From Verrucomicrobiota bacterium (GTDB lineage Bacteria > Verrucomicrobiota > Verrucomicrobiia > Opitutales > Seribacteraceae), in assembly GCA_014382645.1 (NCBI GenBank), contig JACNJI010000142.1:1-7837 (forward strand): a stretch of 7,837 nt of DNA, written 5' to 3'. Of the stretch, positions 1 to 6,130 are shown one piece after another. A model generated the notes under the pieces. It was given only the letters and a program-made list of their open reading frames with translations, made no database searches and had not been told where the DNA came from. The position numbers and the translations under genes are program-made. Every line of letters begins with the position of its first letter. The first letter of the stretch is position 1.

Positions 1-1
1 A

Positions 2-1243
2 CCCGTTTCAGAATTTCTAGCAGAGGGTTCTCCCAAGATGCTGGCCGAGGAAGCTTTCCAAATCACCCCTCTTCCTGTTGTCGACGACCTCCAAGACGAC
101 GTCGTATTCCTGAGCCGACAGGCTGCGCATAAATTGGGAGCCCATCCCGCCGCAGCCATTTTGACTGTCGATCACAATTCCAGTTCGATCAGGGCGGGCA
201 ACGGAACAATCGTTCTTCGTAAGCTTGACCCTTTTGTTGAATCGGGAACTTGGCAAGTGCGTTTTGAAGACAATGCAAGTTATCGCATTACTGATCCCTA
301 TGATGAGGAATGGGAAGATCTTTTTTTAGTGACGGAGAAAAACGAGAATCTTGGGGAAGGGATTCCCGTATTCGAGATCACGCCCGGTTCGACTCCCTTT
401 GCCAAGGGCGACCTGTTCACCTTTGAGATATTCGGGGCCTCCGTCATCGACGTATACTCTCCCGCCATGTTGCAGAAAGCAAAGAACGATGAATTGTTGC
501 CTCCGCGTCAAGTGAGAGTCGGCGGCATTTTCGAGGTCCCGTGGCAAGGCTTTCACTTGGATGCCCTGCTCGGTACACTTCGGTTCATGCAGGAAATGAA
601 CGACCAAGCGGGCGTTGTTCACGGGTTCAATCTCAAGTTTGTCCCCGAGGTTGCATCCGACACGCAAGCGTTGGCCGATGCCTGCATGAACATCCGCTCC
701 TCCTTGGGCGAGAATTGGAGTGTGGTTCCATGGTTCGTGGAGAATGCCTGGTTTTTTGATCTTCTAAAATTCGAGGTGTACCTCATGGTGCTGATCATGG
801 TTCCCATTGGTTTGGTCGCAGCCTTCGCGATAGCTATAGCTCTTATGACTTCCGTTGTCCGCAAGACCCGTGAAATCGGTTTGCTCGTGGCCATGGGTGG
901 TTCTCGTCTTTCGGTCGGAACGGTCTTTACCATGCAGGGATTCGTCATCGGACTGTTGGGGACTGTCGTCGGTTGGGGGATGGCCCTGCTCTTCATTTGC
1001 TACAGGGATACTCTCATGAGCTTCATCGTGCGCAACATTGCCGGTGAGGAAGGCGGTGCAGGGGTGGCTCAGTTCTATGACTTCTACAGCTTGAACGTTC
1101 CCTATCCGTGGGATTCCGCCGATAGTTTGCAGAACTTCCTTATATTTGGAGCCTTTGCGGTGGGGGTCTCCACCTTGGCTGGGTTTTTACCTGCTTGGAA
1201 AGCGGCTCGCCTCAACCCTTCGGAGGCTTTGCGAAGTGAGTGA
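2..1243 (+). CDS. LolC/LolE-type lipoprotein-releasing ABC transporter permease (5' end outside window)
   Basis: Inner-membrane permease of the FtsX/LolCE/MacB superfamily, expected to work with the adjacent LolD ATPase to release lipoproteins from the inner membrane. The frame is open to the left edge with no stop, so the start lies upstream; the ATG at 38 is internal. About 413 residues are visible. The first ~245 form a soluble, presumably periplasmic domain, including a VGGIFEVPWQGFHLD stretch like the LolC/E periplasmic domain. Three membrane segments follow, near 775-855, 910-1005 and 1130-1190. The cytoplasmic loop VVRKTREIGLLVAMG after the first of these and the C-terminal PAWKAARLNPSEALR are hallmarks of the family. 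The N-terminal membrane segment is missing from view. The visible periplasmic part alone is about as large as the whole domain in E. coli LolC. LolC versus LolE versus another FtsX-like exporter cannot be settled from this fragment; the lolD and lpxB neighbours favour Lol. Confidence 0.85.
   Translation, partial: PVSEFLAEGSPKMLAEEAFQITPLPVVDDLQDDVVFLSRQAAHKLGAHPAAAILTVDHNSSSIRAGNGTIVLRKLDPFVESGTWQVRFEDNASYRITDPYDEEWEDLFLVTEKNENLGEGIPVFEITPGSTPFAKGDLFTFEIFGASVIDVYSPAMLQKAKNDELLPPRQVRVGGIFEVPWQGFHLDALLGTLRFMQEMNDQAGVVHGFNLKFVPEVASDTQALADACMNIRSSLGENWSVVPWFVENAWFFDLLKFEVYLMVLIMVPIGLVAAFAIAIALMTSVVRKTREIGLLVAMGGSRLSVGTVFTMQGFVIGLLGTVVGWGMALLFICYRDTLMSFIVRNIAGEEGGAGVAQFYDFYSLNVPYPWDSADSLQNFLIFGAFAVGVSTLAGFLPAWKAARLNPSEALRSE
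1222..1226 (+). promoter_or_regulatory. Ribosome binding site of lolD
   Basis: GGAGG lies 9 nt before the GTG at 1236, inside the last codons of the permease gene. It decides the lolD start: upstream TTG codons in the same frame would place the start deep within the permease gene and add residues unlike any LolD. Confidence 0.7.
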
Positions 1244-1934
1244 GGATAAGGAACGGTTCGTTTTGGAAGCGAAAGGTTTGGCCAAGACCTTTCCTTACGG
1301 AGAAGAGCGTATAAAGGTCTTGGTCGATGCCGACTTGAGTGTCGTTGTAGGTCGTTCCATCAGTATCCGAGGTGAGTCGGGTTGCGGAAAAACTACGCTT
1401 CTCAACCTGTTGGCGAGATTAGACTTTGCGGATACGGGGGAACTTTATTGGAACGGCGAATTCCATGATCCGAAGTTGCCGCCGGGACCACGAGATGCCG
1501 CACGGCGAGCCTGCCTTATCGGTGTCGTGTATCAAGCCTATTACCTCATTCCCGAGATGAACGTTTTGGAAAACGTATTGTTGGCCGCCCGACTAGCCGG
1601 ATCAATGGGCAAGGATGCCAAGCAACGAGCTCGCGAACTTTTGGATCGCGTGGGGGTAAGCAACCGTGAACGACAATTACCTCAGAAACTCTCAGGCGGC
1701 GAACGTCAGCGTGTGGACATCGACCGTGCCTTGCTCAATCGCCCCAAGGTGATTATGGCCGACGAACCCACGGGCAACTTGGACGAGCGTTCCGCCGGCG
1801 ACGTCATGGAACTTCTCTTGGAAGCGTGTCGTGAAGAGGAGGCTGGTCTTGTTCTCGTCACCCATAACCCGTCCTTCGCTAAGGCAACCGACGAGGCTTT
1901 TAACCTAGTAAAGGGCGAGCTGAGTCCCGCATGA
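1236..1934 (+). CDS. lolD: LolD-type ABC transporter ATP-binding protein
   Basis: Cytoplasmic ATPase that powers the LolCDE-type lipoprotein release complex. With the GTG start it is 232 residues, the usual LolD size, and begins about ten residues before the normal LEAKGLAKTF strand. Visible motifs in order: Walker A GESGCGKTT at 46-54, Q-loop VYQAYYLIPEM around Q100, signature LSGGERQR at 152-159, Walker B VIMADEP at 172-178 followed by TGNLDE, and the switch histidine H210 in LVTH. The LIPEMNVLENV stretch matches the LLPELTALENV pattern of LolD. After the signature, the usual VAIARAL reads VDIDRAL (D161 and D163), which is uncommon. The start overlaps the permease stop by 8 bp, so the two are probably translationally coupled. 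A TTG at 1263 is a less likely alternative start. Other MacB-like ATPases share these motifs; the LolD call rests on motif wording, length and neighbours. Confidence 0.88.
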   Translation: MSEDKERFVLEAKGLAKTFPYGEERIKVLVDADLSVVVGRSISIRGESGCGKTTLLNLLARLDFADTGELYWNGEFHDPKLPPGPRDAARRACLIGVVYQAYYLIPEMNVLENVLLAARLAGSMGKDAKQRARELLDRVGVSNRERQLPQKLSGGERQRVDIDRALLNRPKVIMADEPTGNLDERSAGDVMELLLEACREEEAGLVLVTHNPSFAKATDEAFNLVKGELSPA

Positions 1935-1941
1935 AAATTCA

Positions 1942-2889
1942 ATGACTGTTCACGAAAACATTTCTAATCCCCTGCGTTGCGGTGTCGTGGGCGTCGGGTA
2001 TCTTGGCAGGCATCACGCTCGCATCTATAACGATCTCGAAGATTGCGAGCTGGTTGGCATCCTCGACACTAACGACGAGGCCGCAGTCGAAGCTTGCGAG
2101 AAGTACGGTTGCAAGCGATTCGAGAGTCTAGAAGAGATGGGTGCTGCCTGCGAAGCCGTCAGCGTGGTAGCGCCGACCGACCTTCACGCCGAGGTGGCTC
2201 TGCCCTTGCTTGAGGCGGGTTGCCATCTTTTGGTCGAAAAACCTCTTTGCACTTCTACCGAGGAAGCCGAAGCCATCGTGAACAAGGCGGAGGAACATGA
2301 TCGCATCGTACAAGTAGGGCACATCGAGCACTACAACCCCGTCATGGCTTTTCTAGAGGAGGCGGTTTGCTCCCCACGATATTTGACCGTCGAAAGATTG
2401 GCGCCTTTTCAGTCTCGCGGGACCGAGGTCGGCGTGGTGCTAGATCTTATGATCCACGATGTCGGGATCGCCATGGCTTTGGTCGATTCAACCATTGATC
2501 GCATCGAGGCCATCGGCGTCAAGGTGCTCTCTCCGACAGAGGATATTGCGAATGCTCGTATCACCTTCGTCAATGGTTGCGTGGCCAACCTGAATGCCAG
2601 CCGGGTGAGTGAAAAGAAGGCTCGCGAGATTCGCGTGTTTCAGGAAAGCGGATATCTTTCCCTCGATTTCATGAACCAGAAGGGGCATCTTATCGAAAAG
2701 GCTGCGACCGGCCTTGAAAAAAAAGACGTGCCCGTGGAACAAGGAGAACCCCTCGCAATCGAACTCGCTGAATTCGTTCGCTGCGTTAACCTTGCCGACA
2801 AGCCGAAAACCGACGTCCACTTCGGCAAATCGGCCCTCGCGGTCGCTTTGGAAATCACAAAGCTCATCCGCGATGGTTGGGACAAGTGA
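1942..2889 (+). CDS. Gfo/Idh/MocA-family NAD(P)-dependent oxidoreductase, GnnA-like (lpxB-linked)
   Basis: Soluble sugar (nucleotide) dehydrogenase of 315 residues. The N-terminal Rossmann fold shows GVGYLG at 17-22 and an acidic D42 at the end of the second strand, which fits NAD preference. The family motif EKP is at 99-101, VGHIEHYNP at 125-133, and the catalytic-type DLMIHDVG at 168-175 carries D168, H172 and D173. The RVSEKKAREIRVFQESGYLSLD region is like oxidoreductases often encoded next to lpxA or lpxB. One characterised member of this type, GnnA of Acidithiobacillus ferrooxidans, oxidises the 3-OH of UDP-GlcNAc before GnnB adds an amino group, giving amide-linked lipid A. The position directly before lpxB supports a lipid A role, but no GnnB aminotransferase is in the window, so the substrate is inferred. 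The start lies 7 bp after the lolD stop without a clear Shine-Dalgarno site, which suggests coupling. An A8 run at 2717-2724 is read normally. Confidence 0.8.
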   Translation: MTVHENISNPLRCGVVGVGYLGRHHARIYNDLEDCELVGILDTNDEAAVEACEKYGCKRFESLEEMGAACEAVSVVAPTDLHAEVALPLLEAGCHLLVEKPLCTSTEEAEAIVNKAEEHDRIVQVGHIEHYNPVMAFLEEAVCSPRYLTVERLAPFQSRGTEVGVVLDLMIHDVGIAMALVDSTIDRIEAIGVKVLSPTEDIANARITFVNGCVANLNASRVSEKKAREIRVFQESGYLSLDFMNQKGHLIEKAATGLEKKDVPVEQGEPLAIELAEFVRCVNLADKPKTDVHFGKSALAVALEITKLIRDGWDK

Positions 2890-2892
2890 GGA
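2888..2892 (+). promoter_or_regulatory. Ribosome binding site of lpxB
   Basis: GAGGA overlaps the stop codon of the oxidoreductase gene and sits 7 nt before the ATG at 2900. It supports this start and translation within the same operon. Confidence 0.65.
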
Positions 2893-2899
2893 ATGATCC

Positions 2900-4069
2900 A
2901 TGTTTTCGGTATCGCCTGATGCTTCCTACGACCTGCTGATTATTGCGGGTGAAGCTTCCGGCGACGAGCATGCTGCCCGGCTCTTGGACGACCTTCGGGT
3001 GAACCGACCGGACCTGAAGGTAGCCGCCATCGGCGGCCCGAAACTTCGAGATGCGGGGGCAAATCTTCTTTTCGACCTTACGCGCCACGCGGTCGTCGGC
3101 ATATTCGAAGTTCTCAAGAACTACGGGTTCTTCAAGAAACTCATGTCGGATTCCTTGATCTGGATCGGGAAAGTGAGGCCCAAAGCCGTGCTGTTCGTTG
3201 ATTATCCGGGTTTCAATTTACGTCTTGCCTCTTCGTTGCTTGACCAAGGAATTGCTAATAAGGGCGGGGGAGAGGTAAAGCTCTTGCAGTACGTCAGCCC
3301 TCAACTCTGGGCATGGAAGCCGAAACGCCGATTCAAGATGGCTCGTACCTTGGATGCCCTCGGCGTCATCTTTCCCTTCGAGGTCGAAACCTATGCCGAC
3401 GTCGATCTCCCGGTCCGTTTCGTTGGTCATCCCTTTATTCGTGAGGATTACGAGCCGCACTTGCGTTACGATCCTGAGGCACCCGTTCTTCTCTTGCCGG
3501 GTAGTCGTCGTCAACCAGTCGCTCGTATCTTGCCCGTTTTACTGGAGTCTTTTGCACATGTGTCCGGTAAGCGTCTTGGTTTGCGTGCGAAGATAGTAAG
3601 TCCTGCCGGCGAAGTCGGCGAACTGGCCCGGGAAATCCTGAACCGTTTTTCCGAGCTGAAGGGACAGGTGAAAATTTTTTCCAACGATAAGGTCGCGAGC
3701 GGTTGTGCCGTCCTTACCAGTTCGGGCACCATGTCCCTCGCTTGCGCCTTGGCGGGTATTCCCGGAGCCATCGTCTATCGCGCCCATCCCATGACCTATT
3801 TGCTGGGACGGTTTCTCGTCAAGGTTCCATACCTCGGCATGGCCAACCTGCTCTTGCCGAAGTCTCCTCCCTATCCCGAGTTCATTCAGGGAGCGGCCCG
3901 GCCGTATACTCTGGCGAAACGCCTGGAGTCCTGTCTCGACGACAATGACGAAGCGGAAAAGGCTATGGAAGCTTCCGCTTCGCTACGAAAGGTACTCTCT
4001 CAGCCTTCCGATGTTTCGGCGGTGGACTGGCTTCTTCAGGCAGGCGGGTTCGAGGAAAAGAGCAGTTGA
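2900..4069 (+). CDS. lpxB: Lipid-A-disaccharide synthase
   Basis: Membrane-associated GT-B glycosyltransferase (family GT19) joining UDP-2,3-diacyl-glucosamine and lipid X into the lipid A disaccharide. It has 389 residues, the normal length. Motifs: AGEASGDEHAA at 16-26, GGPKLRDAG at 45-53, VVGIFEVLK at 65-73, DYPGFN at 101-106, YVSPQLWAWKPKR at 131-143, FVGHP at 174-178, LLPGSR at 198-203, SSGTMSL at 274-280 and a following VYRAHPMTYLLGRFLVKVPY segment. Two usually conserved glutamates look replaced: the one after LPGSR (P206 in GSRRQPV) and the one after SGTxxL (A281). The rest is so complete that the call is firm; the changes are probably lineage-specific. It is the last gene of the plus-strand run, starts 10 bp after the oxidoreductase stop, and its final 34 bp overlap the hemA 3' end on the other strand. 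Confidence 0.95.
   Translation: MFSVSPDASYDLLIIAGEASGDEHAARLLDDLRVNRPDLKVAAIGGPKLRDAGANLLFDLTRHAVVGIFEVLKNYGFFKKLMSDSLIWIGKVRPKAVLFVDYPGFNLRLASSLLDQGIANKGGGEVKLLQYVSPQLWAWKPKRRFKMARTLDALGVIFPFEVETYADVDLPVRFVGHPFIREDYEPHLRYDPEAPVLLLPGSRRQPVARILPVLLESFAHVSGKRLGLRAKIVSPAGEVGELAREILNRFSELKGQVKIFSNDKVASGCAVLTSSGTMSLACALAGIPGAIVYRAHPMTYLLGRFLVKVPYLGMANLLLPKSPPYPEFIQGAARPYTLAKRLESCLDDNDEAEKAMEASASLRKVLSQPSDVSAVDWLLQAGGFEEKSS
4036..4069. other. Convergent 3' overlap of lpxB and hemA
   Basis: The lpxB stop (4067-4069, plus) lies beyond the hemA stop (4036-4038, minus), so the last 34 bp of both genes are the same DNA read on opposite strands. No intrinsic terminator is visible between or just after the two genes, so transcripts may overlap at their 3' ends. 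Confidence 0.9.
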
Positions 4070-5082
4070 TTCCAAATTAGCCCCGCCCTTTTCTCCAGAG
4101 CTTCACGGCACTTAGCCACTTCGGCCTGTCGACTTTTTAGGTTTTCGTTCGCTATGGCGGAGACGTCGTCCAGGTTGTAGAGGTACACGCTTTCCAGATC
4201 GCCCACGCTTTGCTCCACGTCTCGAGGCATCGAGACGTCGATCAGAAAGAGTGGACGCGCCGGGCGCTTGGCGATCGCTTTTCGAACGGCTTCCCGAGTA
4301 AGGATGGGGTCTTTCCCTGAGGTGGAACAGAGCACCACGTCGAACAAGTGAAGAGATTCCCGAAAGGAATCGAACCCGAGCACTGAACCTTTCGACTTCT
4401 CGGCCAGTTCGCGGGCTTTTTCATAGGTGCGTCCCGTTACCGTTATGGCTCTCGCTCCCCGTGATCCGAATGCATCCAACGCCATCTCGGCCACTTCGCC
4501 CGAGCCGACTACCAGAAAACGACAGGCGGATACGTCGCCGAATATGCGGCGAGCCAATTCGCAGATGACGTTGCCGAGGTTTACTTGGCCACGAGAAATT
4601 CCCGTGTGGGTGCGGACCCACTTTGCGGCCTGAAAACTCTTTTGAAAGACTCGATTCAGGACTTTCCCCGTGCTTTCTCGGTTTAGGGCATCGTCGTAGG
4701 CTTCCTTCACCTGCCCGAGAATCTCGGTTTCGCCGACCATTTGGGAATCGATGCCCGAGGTTACTTCGAAGGCGTGCTTGACTACCGCTTCGCCCTGTCG
4801 CCGATAGGTGTGTTTTTCCAGGAATGCATTCTCCAGTTTGCGAAAGTTCATCAGGTATTCGCTCACCGGACCAAGCGGGGGCGAACCATTCCCGGAAACG
4901 TATATTTCCGTTCGGTTGCAGGTGTTCAGCACGAGGCTCTCCTTTAGGCCGGGCAGCGCCTGTAGACCCTTGTAGAAGTCGTCGATCGAATCGGCGGGCA
5001 GGCTTATTCGTTCCCGCTCCTCCAGCGAGGCTACGCGATGGGAGCTGCCGAGCAGGAATAGGTTTGGCGGTTCAGTTGGCAT
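4036..5082 (-). CDS. hemA: Glutamyl-tRNA reductase, short form without most of the dimerisation domain
   Basis: Reduces glutamyl-tRNA(Glu) with NADPH to glutamate-1-semialdehyde, the first committed step of C5-pathway tetrapyrrole synthesis. The ATG at 5082 gives 348 residues and starts at the usual point before FLLGSSHRVASLEERER; an upstream TTG would add 35 unrelated residues. Catalytic domain: LNTCNRTEIY with nucleophile C55, and H103 before FEVTSGIDSQMVGETEILGQ. NADPH domain: FLVVGSGEVAE at 189-199, then DVVLCSTS and a conserved FLIDVSMPRDVE. The protein ends about 30 residues after YLYNLDDVSAIA, where E. coli HemA (418 residues) continues for roughly 70-80 more as the C-terminal dimerisation helices. 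Nothing in nearby frames looks like the missing part, and lpxB occupies that DNA. The NLGNVICELAR segment also departs from the usual SVSYAAVELA. The start overlaps the upstream ccsA-like gene by 11 bp, with no strong Shine-Dalgarno site, implying coupled translation. Confidence 0.92.
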   Translation of the reverse strand: MPTEPPNLFLLGSSHRVASLEERERISLPADSIDDFYKGLQALPGLKESLVLNTCNRTEIYVSGNGSPPLGPVSEYLMNFRKLENAFLEKHTYRRQGEAVVKHAFEVTSGIDSQMVGETEILGQVKEAYDDALNRESTGKVLNRVFQKSFQAAKWVRTHTGISRGQVNLGNVICELARRIFGDVSACRFLVVGSGEVAEMALDAFGSRGARAITVTGRTYEKARELAEKSKGSVLGFDSFRESLHLFDVVLCSTSGKDPILTREAVRKAIAKRPARPLFLIDVSMPRDVEQSVGDLESVYLYNLDDVSAIANENLKSRQAEVAKCREALEKRAGLIWNQLLFSSNPPA

Positions 5083-5935
5083 CTTCGAACGATGGTTGAG
5101 GGGCAGTCTCCTGTCGTTGTGGAGCCGAGCGCACGAAACCGAGTGAAAGTATGGCCAACGCGAAAAGAGCGATACAGGCATTGGCAAACTTTTTACCGTA
5201 TAACTTTTGACGAAAGTGAAGATACCAGAGTCCGCAGTAGGCGATCCACAGCCCGATCGTCACCCACAGCTTGACCGAGCTAATGGAAGCGGGAGATCGC
5301 GTCCAGTGCATGGAACCGACCACGATGGAAGCCGTAAGGAAAATGACCCCTACGAGCAGTAGGCATTGGCCCGCCGTCTCCAGTTGATGAATGGAGGGTA
5401 GGTGGGCTCCGAGCGCCCCCGTCCGTTTGGCTTGCAGGGCCTTTTGTTGAACCAAGTACATGACGCTCACGACTGCCAGCAAGGCAAACAGGCCGTAGCT
5501 GAAGATAGCCACCGAGGCGTGCAGTTCGATCCACGGTCCCGAAAAGAGTCGTTTGTAGCTGGGTTCCAGCCAGTAGTTTGAGTCTAAGCCCGGACTGAGA
5601 AGGGAAAGAGCCCCGCCTATGCCGGCCAGACCCGCGGCAAAAGATCCAAGTAGATTCAGACGAAACAGTATTCGCATGATCAGGTACCCCGTGACCACCG
5701 ACCAGAGGATGAATTGGATGCGCTCCATTCCGTTGCCGAGCGGGCACCCGTGAACATCCAGTCCTCTGAAGTACAGACCGCGCGTGTGGCCCGCGAAGGC
5801 GAATAGAATAAGGACGAACGGAACCATCGAGGGCAATCTCCGTTCCTTAGAGGCCAACGATAGCCCAGCTATCAAGGCCGCTCCGTAGAGGGCGGAGGCC
5901 AACCAGAGAAGCGTTCTAGCGTCGTTCAAGTCCAT
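5072..5935 (-). CDS. CcsA/HemX-like cytochrome c assembly family membrane protein
   Basis: Polytopic inner-membrane protein of 287 residues, with about eight hydrophobic segments and a short soluble C-terminus. Family marks: GHTRGLYFRG at 49-58 with H50, CPLGNGMERIQFILW at 64-78, and ELHASVAIFSYGLFALLAV at 137-155 with H139, followed by a charged VQQKALQAKR loop. H210 (SMHW) may be another haem-side histidine. The tryptophan-rich WWD haem-binding motif of full CcsA is absent, and the later WxxDPK-like stretch is degenerate, so it is closer to the short HemX/YpjD type. In Bacillus, hemX sits in the hem operon and affects HemA levels; its position directly before hemA, with an 11-bp overlap, suggests the same kind of link. 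A role in cytochrome c maturation remains possible. The ATG at 5935 is preferred over the adjacent TTG at 5938. No clear Shine-Dalgarno site precedes it. Confidence 0.85.
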   Translation of the reverse strand: MDLNDARTLLWLASALYGAALIAGLSLASKERRLPSMVPFVLILFAFAGHTRGLYFRGLDVHGCPLGNGMERIQFILWSVVTGYLIMRILFRLNLLGSFAAGLAGIGGALSLLSPGLDSNYWLEPSYKRLFSGPWIELHASVAIFSYGLFALLAVVSVMYLVQQKALQAKRTGALGAHLPSIHQLETAGQCLLLVGVIFLTASIVVGSMHWTRSPASISSVKLWVTIGLWIAYCGLWYLHFRQKLYGKKFANACIALFALAILSLGFVRSAPQRQETAPQPSFEDAN

Positions 5936-5979
5936 CAATTACGAAGAAATACCGGTAGTTTCGAGTGAGTGCGAGGAGC

Positions 5980-6002
5980 ACGCTACCCAGCGAGGGTAGC
6001 GT
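5980..6002. repeat. Perfect 9-bp-stem inverted repeat (hairpin or operator)
   Basis: ACGCTACCC (5980-5988) and GGGTAGCGT (5994-6002) are exact reverse complements around a 5-nt centre AGCGA. On the plus strand only three T residues follow the stem, too few for a convincing terminator, and no plus-strand gene lies just upstream. If the minus-strand promoter call is right, the repeat falls in the 5' untranslated leader of ccsA-hemA, about 45 nt before the start codon. There it could act as an RNA hairpin; it could also be a dyad operator. Confidence 0.6.
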
Positions 6003-6039
6003 TTCACGGCAGCAACCGAGGTGGAGTCGGGCGAGCCTG

Positions 6040-6048
6040 ATTGTATCA
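6040..6048 (-). promoter_or_regulatory. Candidate extended -10 promoter for ccsA-hemA
   Basis: Read on the minus strand this is TGATACAAT, an extended -10 element (TG, one base, TACAAT) close to the sigma-70 consensus. No good -35 hexamer sits at the expected distance, which extended -10 promoters can tolerate. Transcription would start near 6033, giving a leader of about 100 nt that includes the inverted repeat. Confidence 0.3.
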
Positions 6049-6062
6049 GTGGAATTGCTTTC

Positions 6063-6090
6063 TTCGACATAGAGTATATAAGAGGATAAT
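6063..6090 (+). promoter_or_regulatory. Candidate sigma-70 promoter for sucCD
   Basis: A weak -35 like TTCGAC (6063-6068) and a -10 like GATAAT (6085-6090) are separated by 16 bp in an AT-rich stretch. Transcription would begin near 6097, giving sucC a leader of about 125 nt. Confidence 0.35.
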
Positions 6091-6117
6091 CATACCTCAT
6101 GGCGGAATAAAGTCAAA

Positions 6118-6122
6118 GAGGG
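6118..6122 (+). promoter_or_regulatory. Shine-Dalgarno-like site before the possible leader ORF
   Basis: GAGGG in a purine-rich run (6115-6129) lies 8 nt before a GTG at 6131. It is the only strong Shine-Dalgarno match in the sucC leader, yet it is about 100 nt from the sucC ATG, too far to serve that start directly. Confidence 0.4.
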
Positions 6123-6130
6123 AAGGGGAT

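Noticed and set aside
326..996. Antisense open frames of 113 and 125 codons opposite the permease gene
   Set aside because: They lie wholly within a well-supported coding gene on the other strand, show no family motif, and have compositions typical of shadow frames.
2714..2896. A8 run at 2717-2724 with an overlapping plus-strand frame, as possible slippage or frameshift product
   Set aside because: The normal frame reads GLEKKD and continues to a full-length family C-terminus; the alternative frame has no recognisable sequence.
3511..3787. Two antisense open frames (82 and 86 codons) opposite lpxB, considered as the lost HemA C-terminus
   Set aside because: They are about 250 bp from the hemA stop and do not resemble the HemA dimerisation helices; they are shadows of lpxB.
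4070..4100. Terminator after lpxB
   Set aside because: No stable hairpin with a T-tract is visible, and the DNA is coding for hemA on the other strand.
5280..5747. 155-codon minus-strand frame inside the ccsA-like gene
   Set aside because: Same strand but another frame; its product is Arg/Gly/Ser-rich without motifs, whereas the ccsA-like frame encodes clear membrane helices and family motifs.
5980..6006. Intrinsic terminator on the plus strand
   Set aside because: The stem is perfect but is followed by only three T residues, and no plus-strand gene ends nearby.
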